This document shows positions 24,736-34,392 of a stretch of 64,000 nucleotides of DNA, piece by piece. The DNA is taken from the NCBI RefSeq assembly GCF_012034205.1, contig NZ_JAATEM010000013.1, forward strand, positions 1 to 64,000, written 5' to 3'. Position 1 is the first letter of the stretch; each line of letters starts with the position of its first letter. The stretch comes from Streptomyces composti (GTDB taxonomy: Bacteria; Actinomycetota; Actinomycetes; Streptomycetales; Streptomycetaceae). A model generated the notes under the pieces. That model saw nothing but the letters and a program-made list of their open reading frames with translations. It was not told the origin of the DNA and searched no databases. A program made the translations under genes and the position numbers.

Positions 24736-26034
24736 TCAGAGCAGGCTTCCGATCTCCTGCGGCAGTTCGGGAGAGCCGGCGGTGAGGACGTCGCCCGGGA
24801 CGGCGCCCTCCACCTCCGCGATCTTGTCCTGCATCAGGCGCATCTGCACGTCGTCCAGGTGGCCGACCGGGGTGCTCGTCGGCACCCCGGCGGCCTCCGC
24901 CACCGCCTGGGCGTACTTCACCGGGTTGTTGCCGTCCGAGGCGGGCGCGTAGCACTCGAAGGCGTCGAGGATGCTCAGGTCCCGGTACGGGCCGCGCTTG
25001 GGGCAGCTCGCCGTGCGCAGGAACGTGGCGATCGCCCGGTACCCGGTCTCCCGGGTCGGGAAGATCAGGAAGTTGTGCCAGTTGAACTTCCCGGGGTACT
25101 GCCCGTAGTCCGGTCCGCCGGGGCGGCCGGTGATGTTGCCGGGATTGTTGTTCAGCCAGGCGTAGGTGCCGGGGAAGCCCCGCATGTGCGGCCGGCCGCG
25201 GAAGATCGTTCCGTCGGAGTGCACCACGAACTGGAAGATCTCCTTGCCGTGCCCCTGGTAGTCGGTCGGGCCCTTGGAGCCCGGGAACCAGGTGCTGCGC
25301 GGGATCTCCTGCGCCATCGAGATCCGCCCGTCGAAGTACCAGACGTGGTCGCCCGGGGTCAGCCGTCCGCCGACGGGAGTGACGGGGGTGGCCGCTCCGG
25401 CCGGCGTCCAGACCGCGTCCACCGAGTCCGCGAACCCGGCCTCCGCCAGGCCCGGCCAGTTGCCGGCGACGGGCAGCGGGTAGCCGTCGTCCACCCGGTC
25501 GGCGGCGACGTCGTAACGGACGTACCGCCCCCGGCGGAAGAAGTACGCCTTGCCGCCGCCGGTGACGAAGCCTCCCTCGATGCCGTCCGTGAACCCCGTC
25601 TCGGCGAAGCCGGGCCAGTTGCCGCTCACCGGCAGCGGGTATCCGTCGTCGACCCGGTCGGCGGCGATGTCGTAGCGGAGGTAGGAGTCCCCGCGGAAGA
25701 CGTACACCTTCCCGTTCCCCCAGTTCACCGCCGAGTCCAGGAAGGCGCCGAATCCGGCCTCAGCGAATCCGCCCCACGCTCCGCCGATGTCCGCCGCCCC
25801 GGCGTCCACGGCGAGCCGCCGCTCGTCGATGCGCAGGTAGGAACCGCCCTTGAAGAAGTAGAGCTTTCCGTTGCCGAGCGAGACGGCCGTGTCGATGCCC
25901 GACTCGAAGCCGGTGCCGTCGATCCCCGACCAGCCCGCGGTGACGGGTTTGGGATATCCGTCGTCCACGCGATCGCGCTGCAGGTCGTACCTGGCGTACA
26001 TCGCACCGCGCAGGAAGAAGGCCCTGGTCATCAC
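24736..26034 (-). CDS. Hemopexin-repeat protein with C-terminal NPGN-type domain
   Basis: A 432-residue protein without a signal peptide. Four hemopexin-like blades occupy residues 1-210, each with an AYFF/LYFF/VYVF element, RYD and the phrase DRVDDGYPxPV, and blades 3 and 4 are nearly identical in DNA. The C-terminal half (215-432) carries AWLNNNPGNITG (Asn295-Asn300), as in phage or secretion-system muramidase-like domains, and FNWHNFLIFPTRETGYRAI. The predicted activity is peptidoglycan cleavage, possibly as an exported effector by a non-Sec route; this is inference. It is transcribed alone, convergent with the S9 peptidase gene. Confidence 0.8.
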   Translation of the reverse strand: MMTRAFFLRGAMYARYDLQRDRVDDGYPKPVTAGWSGIDGTGFESGIDTAVSLGNGKLYFFKGGSYLRIDERRLAVDAGAADIGGAWGGFAEAGFGAFLDSAVNWGNGKVYVFRGDSYLRYDIAADRVDDGYPLPVSGNWPGFAETGFTDGIEGGFVTGGGKAYFFRRGRYVRYDVAADRVDDGYPLPVAGNWPGLAEAGFADSVDAVWTPAGAATPVTPVGGRLTPGDHVWYFDGRISMAQEIPRSTWFPGSKGPTDYQGHGKEIFQFVVHSDGTIFRGRPHMRGFPGTYAWLNNNPGNITGRPGGPDYGQYPGKFNWHNFLIFPTRETGYRAIATFLRTASCPKRGPYRDLSILDAFECYAPASDGNNPVKYAQAVAEAAGVPTSTPVGHLDDVQMRLMQDKIAEVEGAVPGDVLTAGSPELPQEIGSLL

Positions 26035-26234
26035 TGCTCGCCCTCTCGCGCGCCGGCCCGGTGGGCGGGCTCGGCAGCACGCGGTTCAGTTGCTGCGGGA
26101 TGCCCGGGCCTGGCCGCGCTCGCCATGTCCCCCGCCGGCTGCCCGGGACGTGCTGGGCGCTCACTTCAAACATACGGCGGTCCCGTGCGGACCGCCTGTT
26201 CAGAGGCCGTTTTCCGCGGGCGGGCGCAGGGCCA

Positions 26235-26265
26235 CGGGCCGGGATCCCCACAGGGTCCCGGCCCG
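26235..26265 (-). terminator. Terminator after oligopeptide operon B
   Basis: A perfect 10-bp stem (26235-26244 with 26256-26265) with an inner CCC/GGG pairing lies in the 365-bp gap 26035-26399, 135 bp beyond the last gene of operon B. The remainder of the gap, AT-richer around 26290-26370, shows no gene and may hold the promoter of the hemopexin gene. Confidence 0.6.
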
Positions 26266-26399
26266 CTTACGGCACCCGCACGGCCGTACGCTGTTCAGCG
26301 TCGCCTGTCCGTATATCGGAATCGAGTCCGCCAAGTTGCGTACGTGTTAACACCGTTGGCGGACATATGTACGGATGTGGGCGACAGGGCGGGGAGTTG

Positions 26400-27440
26400 C
26401 TAGGCGAGCCGCTCCTCCGGCGGCACCACCAGCTTCTCCTCGGCGAAGTGGCAGGCCGAGGCATGGGCCGCCGGGCCGCCCAGGGCGCGGTACTCGGCGG
26501 GCACCGCCAGCGCCGGGACCTCCACCGCGCACCGCTCCCGCGCCTTGAAGCAGCGGGTGCGGAAGCGGCACCCGGAGGGGATGTCGGCCGGGGACGGGAC
26601 GTCACCGGTGAGGATGATCCGCTCCCGGCGCTGGCGGGCCTCCGGGTCGGGGACCGGGACGGCCGAGAGCAGGGCCTGGGTGTAGGGGTGGGTCGGGTGC
26701 TCGTAGATCTCGGTGTCGGTGCCGGTCTCGACGATGCGTCCGAGGTACATCACGCCGACCCGGTCGGAGATGTGACGGACGATCGACAGGTCGTGCGCGA
26801 TGAAGATGTAGGAGAGGTCGAACTCGTCCTGCAGGCGCTCCATCAGGTTGATGACCTGCGCCTGGACGGAGACGTCCAGCGCGGAGACCGGCTCGTCGCA
26901 GATGATGATCTCCGGATTGAGGGCCAGGCCGCGGGCGATGCCGATGCGCTGGCGCTGACCGCCGGAGAACTGGTGCGGATACCGGTTGATGTACTCCGGG
27001 TTGAGACCCACCACGTCCAGCAGTTCCTGGACGCGCTTGCGGCGGTCGCCCTTCGGAGCCACCTCGGGGTGGATGTCGAACGGCTCCCCGATGATGTCGC
27101 CGACCGTCATCCGCGGGTTCAGCGAGGTGTACGGGTCCTGGAACACCATCTGGATGTTGCGGCGCACCGCCTTCAGCGCGGGCCCCGACAACCGGGTGAT
27201 GTCCTCGCCCCGGTAGCGGATGGAACCGGCCGTCGGCCGCTCCAGGTTCACCAGCAGCTTGGCCACCGTGGACTTGCCGCAGCCGGACTCCCCGACGATG
27301 CCGAGGGTCTCGCCGCGGGCCAGGGTGAAGTCCACGCCGTCCACGGCGCGCACCTCGCCGACGCGCTTCTTGAAGACCACGCCCCGGGTCAGCGGGTAGT
27401 GCTTGACCAGACCGCTGACCTCCAGGATCGGCTCAGCCAT
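26400..27440 (-). CDS. Oligopeptide ABC transporter ATP-binding protein (OppF/DppF type), operon B
   Basis: A 346-residue ABC ATPase: Walker [10 protein letters not shown] (50-58), Q-loop [13 protein letters not shown], signature FSGGQRQR, Walker [13 protein letters not shown], and the C-terminal oligo_HPY extension with a Cys-rich [13 protein letters not shown] motif. The latter, with CRFRTRC and SACHF, is the putative Fe-S-like cluster motif seen in Opp/Dpp ATPases. It energises peptide import together with the D subunit and overlaps that gene by 8 bp. Its central part is identical in DNA to the operon A paralogue over 257 bp. Confidence 0.95.
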   Translation of the reverse strand: MAEPILEVSGLVKHYPLTRGVVFKKRVGEVRAVDGVDFTLARGETLGIVGESGCGKSTVAKLLVNLERPTAGSIRYRGEDITRLSGPALKAVRRNIQMVFQDPYTSLNPRMTVGDIIGEPFDIHPEVAPKGDRRKRVQELLDVVGLNPEYINRYPHQFSGGQRQRIGIARGLALNPEIIICDEPVSALDVSVQAQVINLMERLQDEFDLSYIFIAHDLSIVRHISDRVGVMYLGRIVETGTDTEIYEHPTHPYTQALLSAVPVPDPEARQRRERIILTGDVPSPADIPSGCRFRTRCFKARERCAVEVPALAVPAEYRALGGPAAHASACHFAEEKLVVPPEERLA

Positions 27441-28407
27441 CCAGGCACTCCCTCCAGAAGTGGCAGGCGCTGCCGCGGGTGGCGGACACCTCGAACAGCG
27501 AGGGCTCGTCGACCCGGCACAGGCCGCGGGCCAGCGGGCAGCGGGGGTGGAAGGCGCAGCCGGGCGGGATACGGGTGAGGTTCGGCGGCAGGCCCTTGAT
27601 GGCGTAGAGCTCCTGGCCCTTCTGGTCCAGGCGCGGGACGGAGTCCAGCAGGCCGCGGGTGTAGGGGTGGGCCGGCGCCTTGTAGATGTCGTACACGGGG
27701 GCGGACTCGACGATGCGGCCCGCGTACATCACCGCGATCCTGTCGGCGACGTCCGCGACCACACCGAGGTCATGGGTGATCAGGACGAGGCCCATCCGGT
27801 ACTCGCGCTGCAGCTCCGCCAGCAGGTCCATCACCTGCGCCTGGACGGTCACGTCCAGGGCGGTGGTCGGCTCGTCGGCGATGATCAGGGCGGGTTCGAG
27901 GGCGATCGCCATCGCGATCATGATGCGCTGGCGCATACCGCCGGAGAACTGGTGCGGGTACTGCCTGACCCGCTCCCGGGCGGCGGGGATGCGGACCCGG
28001 TCCATCAGCTCGACCGCCCTGGCCCGCGCGTCCCGCCAGGACATGCCCCGGTGGACCACGAACATCTCGCCGAGCTGGTCGCCGACGGGGATCACCGGGT
28101 TGAGGGAGGACAGCGCGTCCTGGAAGATCATCGCCATTCCGGCGCCCCGGACCTTGCGGCGCTCCGCCTCCTTCAGCTTCAGCAGGTCCCGGCCCTGGAA
28201 GATCACCTCACCGCCGGTGATCCGGCCGGGCGGCATGTCGAGGATGCCCATGACCGCCTGGGCGGTGACGGACTTGCCGGAGCCGGACTCGCCGAGGATC
28301 GCGAGGGTCTCGCCGGCGTCCACCTGGTAGCTGACGCCGTTGACGGCCCTGGCGACACCGTCCCTGGTGCGGAACTCCACGTGCAGGTCGCGGACTTCGA
28401 GCAGCAC
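27433..28407 (-). CDS. Oligopeptide ABC transporter ATP-binding protein (OppD/DppD type), operon B
   Basis: A 324-residue ABC ATPase with Walker A GESGSGKS (39-46), FSGGMRQR signature, [14 protein letters not shown]alker B, and the oligo_HPY tail with [14 protein letters not shown] and SACHFW. It pairs with the F subunit to drive import. The gene starts 6 bp after the permease C gene and overlaps the F gene by 8 bp. Confidence 0.95.
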   Translation of the reverse strand: MLLEVRDLHVEFRTRDGVARAVNGVSYQVDAGETLAILGESGSGKSVTAQAVMGILDMPPGRITGGEVIFQGRDLLKLKEAERRKVRGAGMAMIFQDALSSLNPVIPVGDQLGEMFVVHRGMSWRDARARAVELMDRVRIPAARERVRQYPHQFSGGMRQRIMIAMAIALEPALIIADEPTTALDVTVQAQVMDLLAELQREYRMGLVLITHDLGVVADVADRIAVMYAGRIVESAPVYDIYKAPAHPYTRGLLDSVPRLDQKGQELYAIKGLPPNLTRIPPGCAFHPRCPLARGLCRVDEPSLFEVSATRGSACHFWRECLDG

Positions 28408-28413
28408 GTCGGC

Positions 28414-29394
28414 TCACCTCAGCTTCGGGTCGAGGGCGTCGCGCACCGCGTCGCCGAGCATGATGAAGGCCAGCACCGTGACCGCGAGGGCGCCGGAGGG
28501 CCACAGCAGCGCGTGCGGGGCGTTGCGGACGTACGGCGAGGCGGCGGAGATGTCGATGCCCCAGGAGACGCTGGGCGGCTTCAGCCCGACGCCGAGGTAG
28601 GACAGCGTGGCCTCGAGCGCGATGTACGTGCCGAGGGCGATGGTGGCGACCACGATGACCGGGGCGATCGCGTTGGGCGCGATGTGCCGCAGCAGCAGCC
28701 GGGTGTTGGAGGCGCCGAGGGCGCGGGCGGCCTGGACGTAGTCGTTCTGCTTGACGGTGATGACCGCGCCGCGGGCGATGCGGGAGATGGGCGGCCAGCC
28801 GAGCAGCACGATGAAGCCGATGACGGGCCAGACGGTGTTGCTGGTGATGACGGACAGCAGCACCAGGCCGCCGAGGACGACGGGGATGGCGAAGAAGACG
28901 TCGGTGACGCGGGAGAGGACCGAGTCCCAGACGCCGCCGAAGAAGCCGGCCAGCGCCCCGAGGACGCTGCCGAGCACGGCCACCCCGAGGGTGGCGAGGA
29001 CGCCGACGGCGACGGAGGTGCGGGCGCCGTAGACGGTTCGCGTGTAGACGTCGCAGCCCTGCCCGTTGAAGCCGAACGGGTGGCCGGGCTGGGAGCCCTC
29101 CTGCGCCTTGGACAGGTCGCACTTGAGCGGACTGCCGGAGGCGATCAGCGAGGGCCACAGAGAGATGACGATCAGGAAGCAGATGATCAGGGCGGAGACG
29201 ATGAAGACCGGGTTGCGGCGCAGGTCCCGCCAGGCGTCGGACCACAGGGAGCGGGGCGGGCCCTGCTCCCCGGTGCCGTCGGGACCGGCGGGCGGCCGCT
29301 GGAGGACCTCGGCCTCGTCCACGCCCAGCTCCGTGGTGCCGCCCAGACCGGCGCCCGCGAGGGCGCGTTCCGGCTCGTAGTGCTGGTCAGGCAT
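28414..29394 (-). CDS. Oligopeptide ABC transporter permease (OppC/DppC type), operon B
   Basis: A 326-residue permease: a cytoplasmic N-terminus of about 55 residues, a first membrane helix (FIVSALIICFLIVISLWP), a periplasm-facing loop, then five helices of the BPD_transp_1 fold with the EAA-type cytoplasmic loop (ARALGASNTRLLLRHIAPN). It overlaps the preceding permease by 8 bp. Confidence 0.94.
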   Translation of the reverse strand: MPDQHYEPERALAGAGLGGTTELGVDEAEVLQRPPAGPDGTGEQGPPRSLWSDAWRDLRRNPVFIVSALIICFLIVISLWPSLIASGSPLKCDLSKAQEGSQPGHPFGFNGQGCDVYTRTVYGARTSVAVGVLATLGVAVLGSVLGALAGFFGGVWDSVLSRVTDVFFAIPVVLGGLVLLSVITSNTVWPVIGFIVLLGWPPISRIARGAVITVKQNDYVQAARALGASNTRLLLRHIAPNAIAPVIVVATIALGTYIALEATLSYLGVGLKPPSVSWGIDISAASPYVRNAPHALLWPSGALAVTVLAFIMLGDAVRDALDPKLR

Positions 29395-30310
29395 AGCGGA
29401 TCCTCGGGTCGAGTACGGCGTACAGCAGGTCGACGACGAGATTGCAGAGCAGGAAGACCAGGACGAGGACGGTGACGAAGCCGACCACGGTCTGTGTGTT
29501 CTGCCGCAGGATGCCCTGGAAGAGCTGGTAGCCGACGCCGTGGATGTTGAAGATGCGCTCGGTGACGATGGCGCCGCCCATGAGGAAGCCGATGTCGGCG
29601 CCGATGAAGGTGACCACGGGGATGAGCGAGTTGCGCAGCAGGTGCCGGACCACGACCCGCCGGCGCGGCAGCCCCTTGGCGACGGCGGTGCGCACATAGT
29701 CGGAGCGCCGGTTCTCGGCGATGGAGGTGCGGGTCAGCCTTGTGACGTAGGCGAGGGAGACCGACGCCAGCACCAGGCCGGGCACGAGCAGCTCGCCGAA
29801 GGGTGCCGCGGACGAGACGGAGGGGCGGATCAGGCCCCATTTCACGCCGAGCAGCAGCTGCAGCAGCAGGCCGGTGACGAAGGTGGGCACCGAGATCACG
29901 ACGAGGGTCACCAGCAGCACCGAGGTGTCGACCGGGCGGCCCCGGCGCAGCCCGGTGAGCACGCCGAGGGTGATGCCGATGACGATCTCGAAGCAGATGG
30001 CGACCAGGGTGAGCCGGATGGTGACGGGGAACGCCGTCGACATCAGCTCGGTGACCTCCTGGCCGTTGAACGCCGTGCCGAAGTCGCCGGTGACGATGTT
30101 CCCCATGTAGGTGAGGTACTGCTGCCACACCGGCTGGTCGAGGCCGAACTCCTGGCGCAGCCGGGCGGCGGTCGCCGGGTCGCAGCGACGCTCGCCGCAC
30201 AGCCCGGCGACGGGGTCGCCCATCACATGGACCATGAGGAAGATCAGCAGCGTGGCCCCGATGAACACCGGGATCATCTGGAGCAGACGCCGGACGACGT
30301 AGCGCCCCAT
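29387..30310 (-). CDS. Oligopeptide ABC transporter permease (OppB/DppB type), operon B
   Basis: A 307-residue permease beginning MGRYVVRRLLQMIPVFIGAT, the standard OppB N-terminus, with six predicted helices and the EAA loop (VAKGLPRRRVVVRHLLRN). It begins only 6 bp after the binding-protein gene, without an intervening hairpin, unlike operon A. Confidence 0.95.
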   Translation of the reverse strand: MGRYVVRRLLQMIPVFIGATLLIFLMVHVMGDPVAGLCGERRCDPATAARLRQEFGLDQPVWQQYLTYMGNIVTGDFGTAFNGQEVTELMSTAFPVTIRLTLVAICFEIVIGITLGVLTGLRRGRPVDTSVLLVTLVVISVPTFVTGLLLQLLLGVKWGLIRPSVSSAAPFGELLVPGLVLASVSLAYVTRLTRTSIAENRRSDYVRTAVAKGLPRRRVVVRHLLRNSLIPVVTFIGADIGFLMGGAIVTERIFNIHGVGYQLFQGILRQNTQTVVGFVTVLVLVFLLCNLVVDLLYAVLDPRIRYA

Positions 30311-30316
30311 GACGGC

Positions 30317-31945
30317 TCAGCTGACCTTGATCTCGTGGTAGACGGGGACGCTGAACGGGTTGAGCTTGACGCCGGAGAGCCGCTCGGACCAGCCGGCGCT
30401 GCCGTTCTGGTACCACAGCGGGATGGCCGCCATGTTGTCCCGGACGACCTCCTCGGCCTGCTGGAACAGCTCGACGGCCTTGGCGGGGTCGGACTCCCGG
30501 TTCGCACGGTCGACCAGGTCGTCGAACTTCTCGTTGGACCACTTGCCGTCGTTGGAGGAGGCGTTGGTGTAGTAGAGCGGCTGGAGGAAGTTCTGGATGA
30601 GCGGGTAGTCCATCTGCCAGCCGGCGCGGAACGGGCCGCTCATCTTGCGCTGGGTGATCCGGCTGCGGAAGTCGGCGAAGGTGCCGACGGGGCCTGCGGT
30701 GCAGGCGCGCTCGTTGTCCAGGGCGTTGTTGATGGAGTTGCAGACCGCCTCGACCCAGTCCTTGTGGGAGCCGGTGTCCGCGTTGAAGGTGATGGTGACC
30801 CGGCCGCCGGGCAGGCCGCCGCCCTCCTTGATGAGCTTCTTGGCCGCCTCCGGGTCGTACTCGCAGGCGTCGCCGCACAGCCCGTCCCGGAAGCCGCCGT
30901 CCTTGCCGAGGACCGGGGAGGTCCAGTCGGTGGCGGGGGTGCGGGTCTTGTGGAAGATGGTCTCGGTGATCTGCTTGCGGTCGATCGCCCGCGAGAGCCC
31001 GGTGCGCACCTTCTCCATGCCGGGCTTGTTCCAGGCCTTGTCGTAGTAGGGGAAGGCGAGGGTCTGCAGGATGCCGGCGGGGGTGTTGAGGTAGCGGTCG
31101 CCGAGATCCTTCTTGACGTTCTTCAGCTGGGCGGCGGGGACGTCGTCGACCAGGTCGAGGTTGCCGGCCAGCAGGTCGGTGTAGGCGGTGTTGTTGTCGG
31201 TGTAGACCTTCAGGTCGACGCCGCCGTTCTGGGCCTTGTCGTCGCCGGGGTACTCCTCCCAGCGGCGCAGGGAGATCTGGGAGCCCTTGGTGTAGGAGTC
31301 GACCAGGTAGGGGCCGTTGCCGACGGGCTTGGCGACCCAGGCGTCGTGGTCCTCGAAGAAGGCCCGGGGCAGGGGGGCGTAGGCGTTGTAGCCGAGGGTG
31401 TCGGGGAAGGTCGAGAACTTCTGGGTGAGCTTGACGGTGAAGGTCAGCTCGTCGACGACCTTCAGCCCGGAGAGCTTGTCGGCGGTCTGCTCACCGCTGT
31501 CCGGGTGGACCTTGTCGTAGCCCTCGATGTAGCCGAAGAAGTAGGCGTTGCGCTGGTTGTTCTTCAGGCTGGCACCGTAGTTCCAGGCGTCGACGAAGGA
31601 GCGGGCGGTGACCTTCTCTCCGTTGCTGAAGGTCCAGCCGTCCTTGATCTTGATGGTGAAGTTCTGCGAGTCCGAGGTCTCGATGCTCTCGGCGAGCATG
31701 TTCTCGGCGGCCCCGGTCTCCGGGTCGTAGCGCTTGAGCCCCCGGAAGATCATGTCGAGGACCTTGCCGCCCTGCACCTCGTTGGTGTTGGCCGGCTCCA
31801 GCGGGTTCTGCGGGTCGCCCCAGGAGGCACTGAGCACCGCCCCCGCGTCCGCGCTCCCGCCGCTGCTCTCGCTCCCGCAGGCGGTGGCCGCGAGAGCCAC
31901 GGCGACCGCACCGACGACCCACCTGGCGTGCGTGCCTCCACGCAT
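30317..31945 (-). CDS. Oligopeptide-binding lipoprotein (OppA/DppA, SBP_bac_5), operon B
   Basis: A 542-residue extracytoplasmic solute-binding lipoprotein that delivers peptides to the permease. A signal peptide (about 1-22) ends in ALAATAC, with Cys at the lipidation position, followed by GSESSGGSADAG. The SBP_bac_5 core runs to the end, with DGWTFSNGEKVTARSFVDAW near residue 105 and LSRAIDRKQITETIF. The start at 31945 follows GAGGAGG. It is the first gene of operon B (lipoprotein, two permeases, two ATPases). Confidence 0.95.
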   Translation of the reverse strand: MRGGTHARWVVGAVAVALAATACGSESSGGSADAGAVLSASWGDPQNPLEPANTNEVQGGKVLDMIFRGLKRYDPETGAAENMLAESIETSDSQNFTIKIKDGWTFSNGEKVTARSFVDAWNYGASLKNNQRNAYFFGYIEGYDKVHPDSGEQTADKLSGLKVVDELTFTVKLTQKFSTFPDTLGYNAYAPLPRAFFEDHDAWVAKPVGNGPYLVDSYTKGSQISLRRWEEYPGDDKAQNGGVDLKVYTDNNTAYTDLLAGNLDLVDDVPAAQLKNVKKDLGDRYLNTPAGILQTLAFPYYDKAWNKPGMEKVRTGLSRAIDRKQITETIFHKTRTPATDWTSPVLGKDGGFRDGLCGDACEYDPEAAKKLIKEGGGLPGGRVTITFNADTGSHKDWVEAVCNSINNALDNERACTAGPVGTFADFRSRITQRKMSGPFRAGWQMDYPLIQNFLQPLYYTNASSNDGKWSNEKFDDLVDRANRESDPAKAVELFQQAEEVVRDNMAAIPLWYQNGSAGWSERLSGVKLNPFSVPVYHEIKVS

Positions 31946-32121
31946 GGAGTGCCTCCTCGTACGTGCACCTGTCGATCCCTGAAGGCCCAATATCCGACAA
32001 ATGGTGCACATTGCCTGGGTGCGACGCCTGTCCGGGGCGAAATCGGGGGCGGACTCCAGCCGTATGTACGTATCGCGGGGCTGCGGAGTACGAGGTGCCG
32101 GGGGCCGGGGCGCGGAGACGG

Positions 32122-32158
32122 CGGAACCCGGCGCCACCTGACGGGGCGCCGGGTTCCG
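32122..32158 (-). terminator. Terminator after oligopeptide operon A
   Basis: A perfect 14-bp stem (32122-32135 with 32145-32158) and 9-nt loop lie 26 bp beyond the stop of the last gene of operon A, separating it from operon B, whose promoter must lie at about 31946-32120. Confidence 0.85.
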
Positions 32159-32183
32159 GTTGGGGGGACGGGGCGTATGGGGG

Positions 32184-33332
32184 TTACGCCGCGTGGACCA
32201 CGTCCTTCTCCTCGGCGAAGTGGCAGGCCGACTCGTGGGCAGCCGGGGAGTCGGAGCCCTTGAACCGCTCGGGGACCGCGAGCAGCGGCACCTCGGTGGC
32301 GCACTTGTCCTGGGCCTTCCAGCAGCGGGTGCGGAAGCGGCAGCCCGACGGCGGGTTGGCCGGGGACGGGACGTCACCGGTGAGGATGATCCGCTCCCGG
32401 CCCTCACGGGACTCGGGGTCCGGGACCGGGACGGCCGAGAGCAGGGCCTGGGTGTAGGGGTGGGTCGGGTGGTCGTAGATCTGCACGTCGGTGCCGATCT
32501 CGGCGACCTTGCCCAGGTACATCACGCCGACCCGGTCGGAGATGTGACGGACGATCGACAGGTCGTGCGCGATGAAGATGTAGGAGAGGTTGAACTCGTC
32601 CTGCAGGCGCTCCATCAGGTTGATGACCTGTGCCTGGACGGAGACGTCCAGCGCGGAGACCGGCTCGTCGCAGATGATGATCTCCGGGTTGAGCGCCAGG
32701 CCGCGGGCGATGCCGATGCGCTGGCGCTGACCGCCGGAGAACTGGTGCGGATACCGGTTGATGTACTCCGGGTTGAGACCCACCACGTCCAGCAGTTCCT
32801 GGACGCGCTTGCGGCGGTCGCCCTTCGGAGCCACCTCGGGGTGGATGTCGAACGGCTCCCCGATGATGTCGCCGACCGTCATCCGCGGGTTCAGCGAGGT
32901 GTACGGGTCCTGGAACACCATCTGGATGTTGCGGCGCACCGCCTTCAGCGCCCGCCCCGACAGCCGGGTGATGTCCTGGCCCTTGTAGAAGATCTCGCCG
33001 GCGGTGGCCCGCTCCAGGTTCATCAGCAGCTTGGCCACCGTGGACTTGCCGCAGCCGGACTCGCCCACGATGCCCAGGGTCTCGCCCTGGTACAGGTCGA
33101 AGGAGACCCCGTCGACGGCCTTCACGGCGCCGACCTGCTTCTTGAACAGGATGCCCTGGGTGAGCGGGAAGTGCTTCACCAGGTTGCGGACCTGCAGGAT
33201 CGGCTCACCGCGCTCGACCGGCGCCTCGATGGCGGCGACGGCCTCCTCCTCGGAGTGGGCGTCGATCTCGGCCACCTCGGAGACGTTCGGCGTGGCGTCG
33301 ACCGGCTCGTCCTTCTTGCTGAGCTCAGCCAT
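32184..33332 (-). CDS. Oligopeptide ABC transporter ATP-binding protein (OppF/DppF type), operon A
   Basis: A 382-residue ABC ATPase with a 40-residue acidic N-terminal extension (KKDEPVDATPNVSEVAE...) absent from the operon B copy. Walker A (GESGCGKST), [20 protein letters not shown] and the C-terminal Cys-containing oligo_HPY tail (CRFRTRCWKAQDKC) are present. The sequence of residues roughly 125-245 is nearly identical to the operon B paralogue, and 257 bp of DNA (32695-32951) are exactly the same. ATG 33332 overlaps the D gene by 8 bp. Confidence 0.95.
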   Translation of the reverse strand: MAELSKKDEPVDATPNVSEVAEIDAHSEEEAVAAIEAPVERGEPILQVRNLVKHFPLTQGILFKKQVGAVKAVDGVSFDLYQGETLGIVGESGCGKSTVAKLLMNLERATAGEIFYKGQDITRLSGRALKAVRRNIQMVFQDPYTSLNPRMTVGDIIGEPFDIHPEVAPKGDRRKRVQELLDVVGLNPEYINRYPHQFSGGQRQRIGIARGLALNPEIIICDEPVSALDVSVQAQVINLMERLQDEFNLSYIFIAHDLSIVRHISDRVGVMYLGKVAEIGTDVQIYDHPTHPYTQALLSAVPVPDPESREGRERIILTGDVPSPANPPSGCRFRTRCWKAQDKCATEVPLLAVPERFKGSDSPAAHESACHFAEEKDVVHAA

Positions 33333-34380
33333 TGATCGTCTCCTTCCAGAAGTGGCACGCCGAGGCACGGCCGACCAGTTCGGTCCCGTCCGCCGCGGTC
33401 ACCGGGTGCAGCGGCGGGACATCCGTACGGCAGATGTCCTGCGCCTTGGGGCAGCGCGGGTTGAACGCGCAGCCGCTCGGGATCCGCGTCAGGTTCGGCG
33501 GCAGTCCCTTGATCGCGTACAGCTCCTGGCCCTTCTGGTCCAGGCGCGGGATGGAGTCCAGCAGACCCTTGGTGTAGGGGTGCGCCGGGCTCTTGTACAG
33601 CTCGTGCACCGGGGCGCGCTCCACGATCCGGCCCGCGTACATCACCGCGATCTTGTCGGCGACGTCCGCGACCACACCGAGGTCGTGGGTGATCAGGATG
33701 AGGCCCATCCGGTACTCGCGCTGCAGCTCCGCCAGCAGGTCCATCACCTGCGCCTGGACGGTCACGTCCAGGGCGGTGGTGGGCTCGTCGGCGATGATCA
33801 GGTCCGGCTCCAGGGCCAGCGCCATGGCGATCATGATGCGCTGGCGCATACCGCCGGAGAACTGGTGCGGGTAGTCGTTGACCCGCGCCGCGGCGGCCGG
33901 GATCTTCACCCGGTCCATCATCTCGATCGCCTTGGCCTTGGCGTCCTTCTTGGACAGGCCCTGGTGCACCCGGAACATCTCGCCGAGCTGGTAGCCCACC
34001 GAGAGCACGGGGTTGAGGGAGGACAGCGCGTCCTGGAAGATCATCGCGATCCTCCGGCCGCGGATCCTCCGGCGCTCCTCCTCGGTCAGCTTCAGCAGGT
34101 CCTGCCCGCGGAACATGATCTCGCCCTTGGAGATGCGTCCCGGAGGCATGTCGAGGATGCCCATGATCGCCTGCGCGGTCACGGACTTGCCGGAACCGGA
34201 CTCGCCGAGCACGGCGAGGGTCTCGCCGGCGTCCACGGTGTAGTTGACGCCGTTGACGGCCTTGGCCACACCGTCCCGCGTGTGGAACTCCACATGCAGG
34301 TCCCGGACTTCGAGCAGCGGGCCGTCGAAGTCCTCGGCGCGCGGCTCGAGGACGGCGTCGGTCTTGTCGATGATGCTCAC
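33325..34380 (-). CDS. Oligopeptide ABC transporter ATP-binding protein (OppD/DppD type), operon A
   Basis: A 351-residue ABC ATPase with a 20-residue N-terminal extension, Walker [29 protein letters not shown] and the oligo_HPY tail (CAFNPRCPKAQDIC). It is closely similar to the operon B D subunit, most strongly across the [10 protein letters not shown] to AGRIVE segment. It follows the permease C gene by 12 bp and overlaps the F gene by 8 bp. Confidence 0.95.
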   Translation of the reverse strand: MSIIDKTDAVLEPRAEDFDGPLLEVRDLHVEFHTRDGVAKAVNGVNYTVDAGETLAVLGESGSGKSVTAQAIMGILDMPPGRISKGEIMFRGQDLLKLTEEERRRIRGRRIAMIFQDALSSLNPVLSVGYQLGEMFRVHQGLSKKDAKAKAIEMMDRVKIPAAAARVNDYPHQFSGGMRQRIMIAMALALEPDLIIADEPTTALDVTVQAQVMDLLAELQREYRMGLILITHDLGVVADVADKIAVMYAGRIVERAPVHELYKSPAHPYTKGLLDSIPRLDQKGQELYAIKGLPPNLTRIPSGCAFNPRCPKAQDICRTDVPPLHPVTAADGTELVGRASACHFWKETING

Positions 34381-34392
34381 GTAACGCCTCCC

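Noticed and set aside
25478..25700. Direct repeat of about 150 bp as a mobile or CRISPR-like repeat
   Set aside because: The two similar segments are coding copies of hemopexin blades in one protein.
29540..32263. 907-codon plus-strand open frame opposite the oligopeptide operon B genes
   Set aside because: It runs antisense through the two 5' genes of operon B (binding protein and permease); its composition (Val/Asp/Gly) reflects the third-position GC of the real genes.
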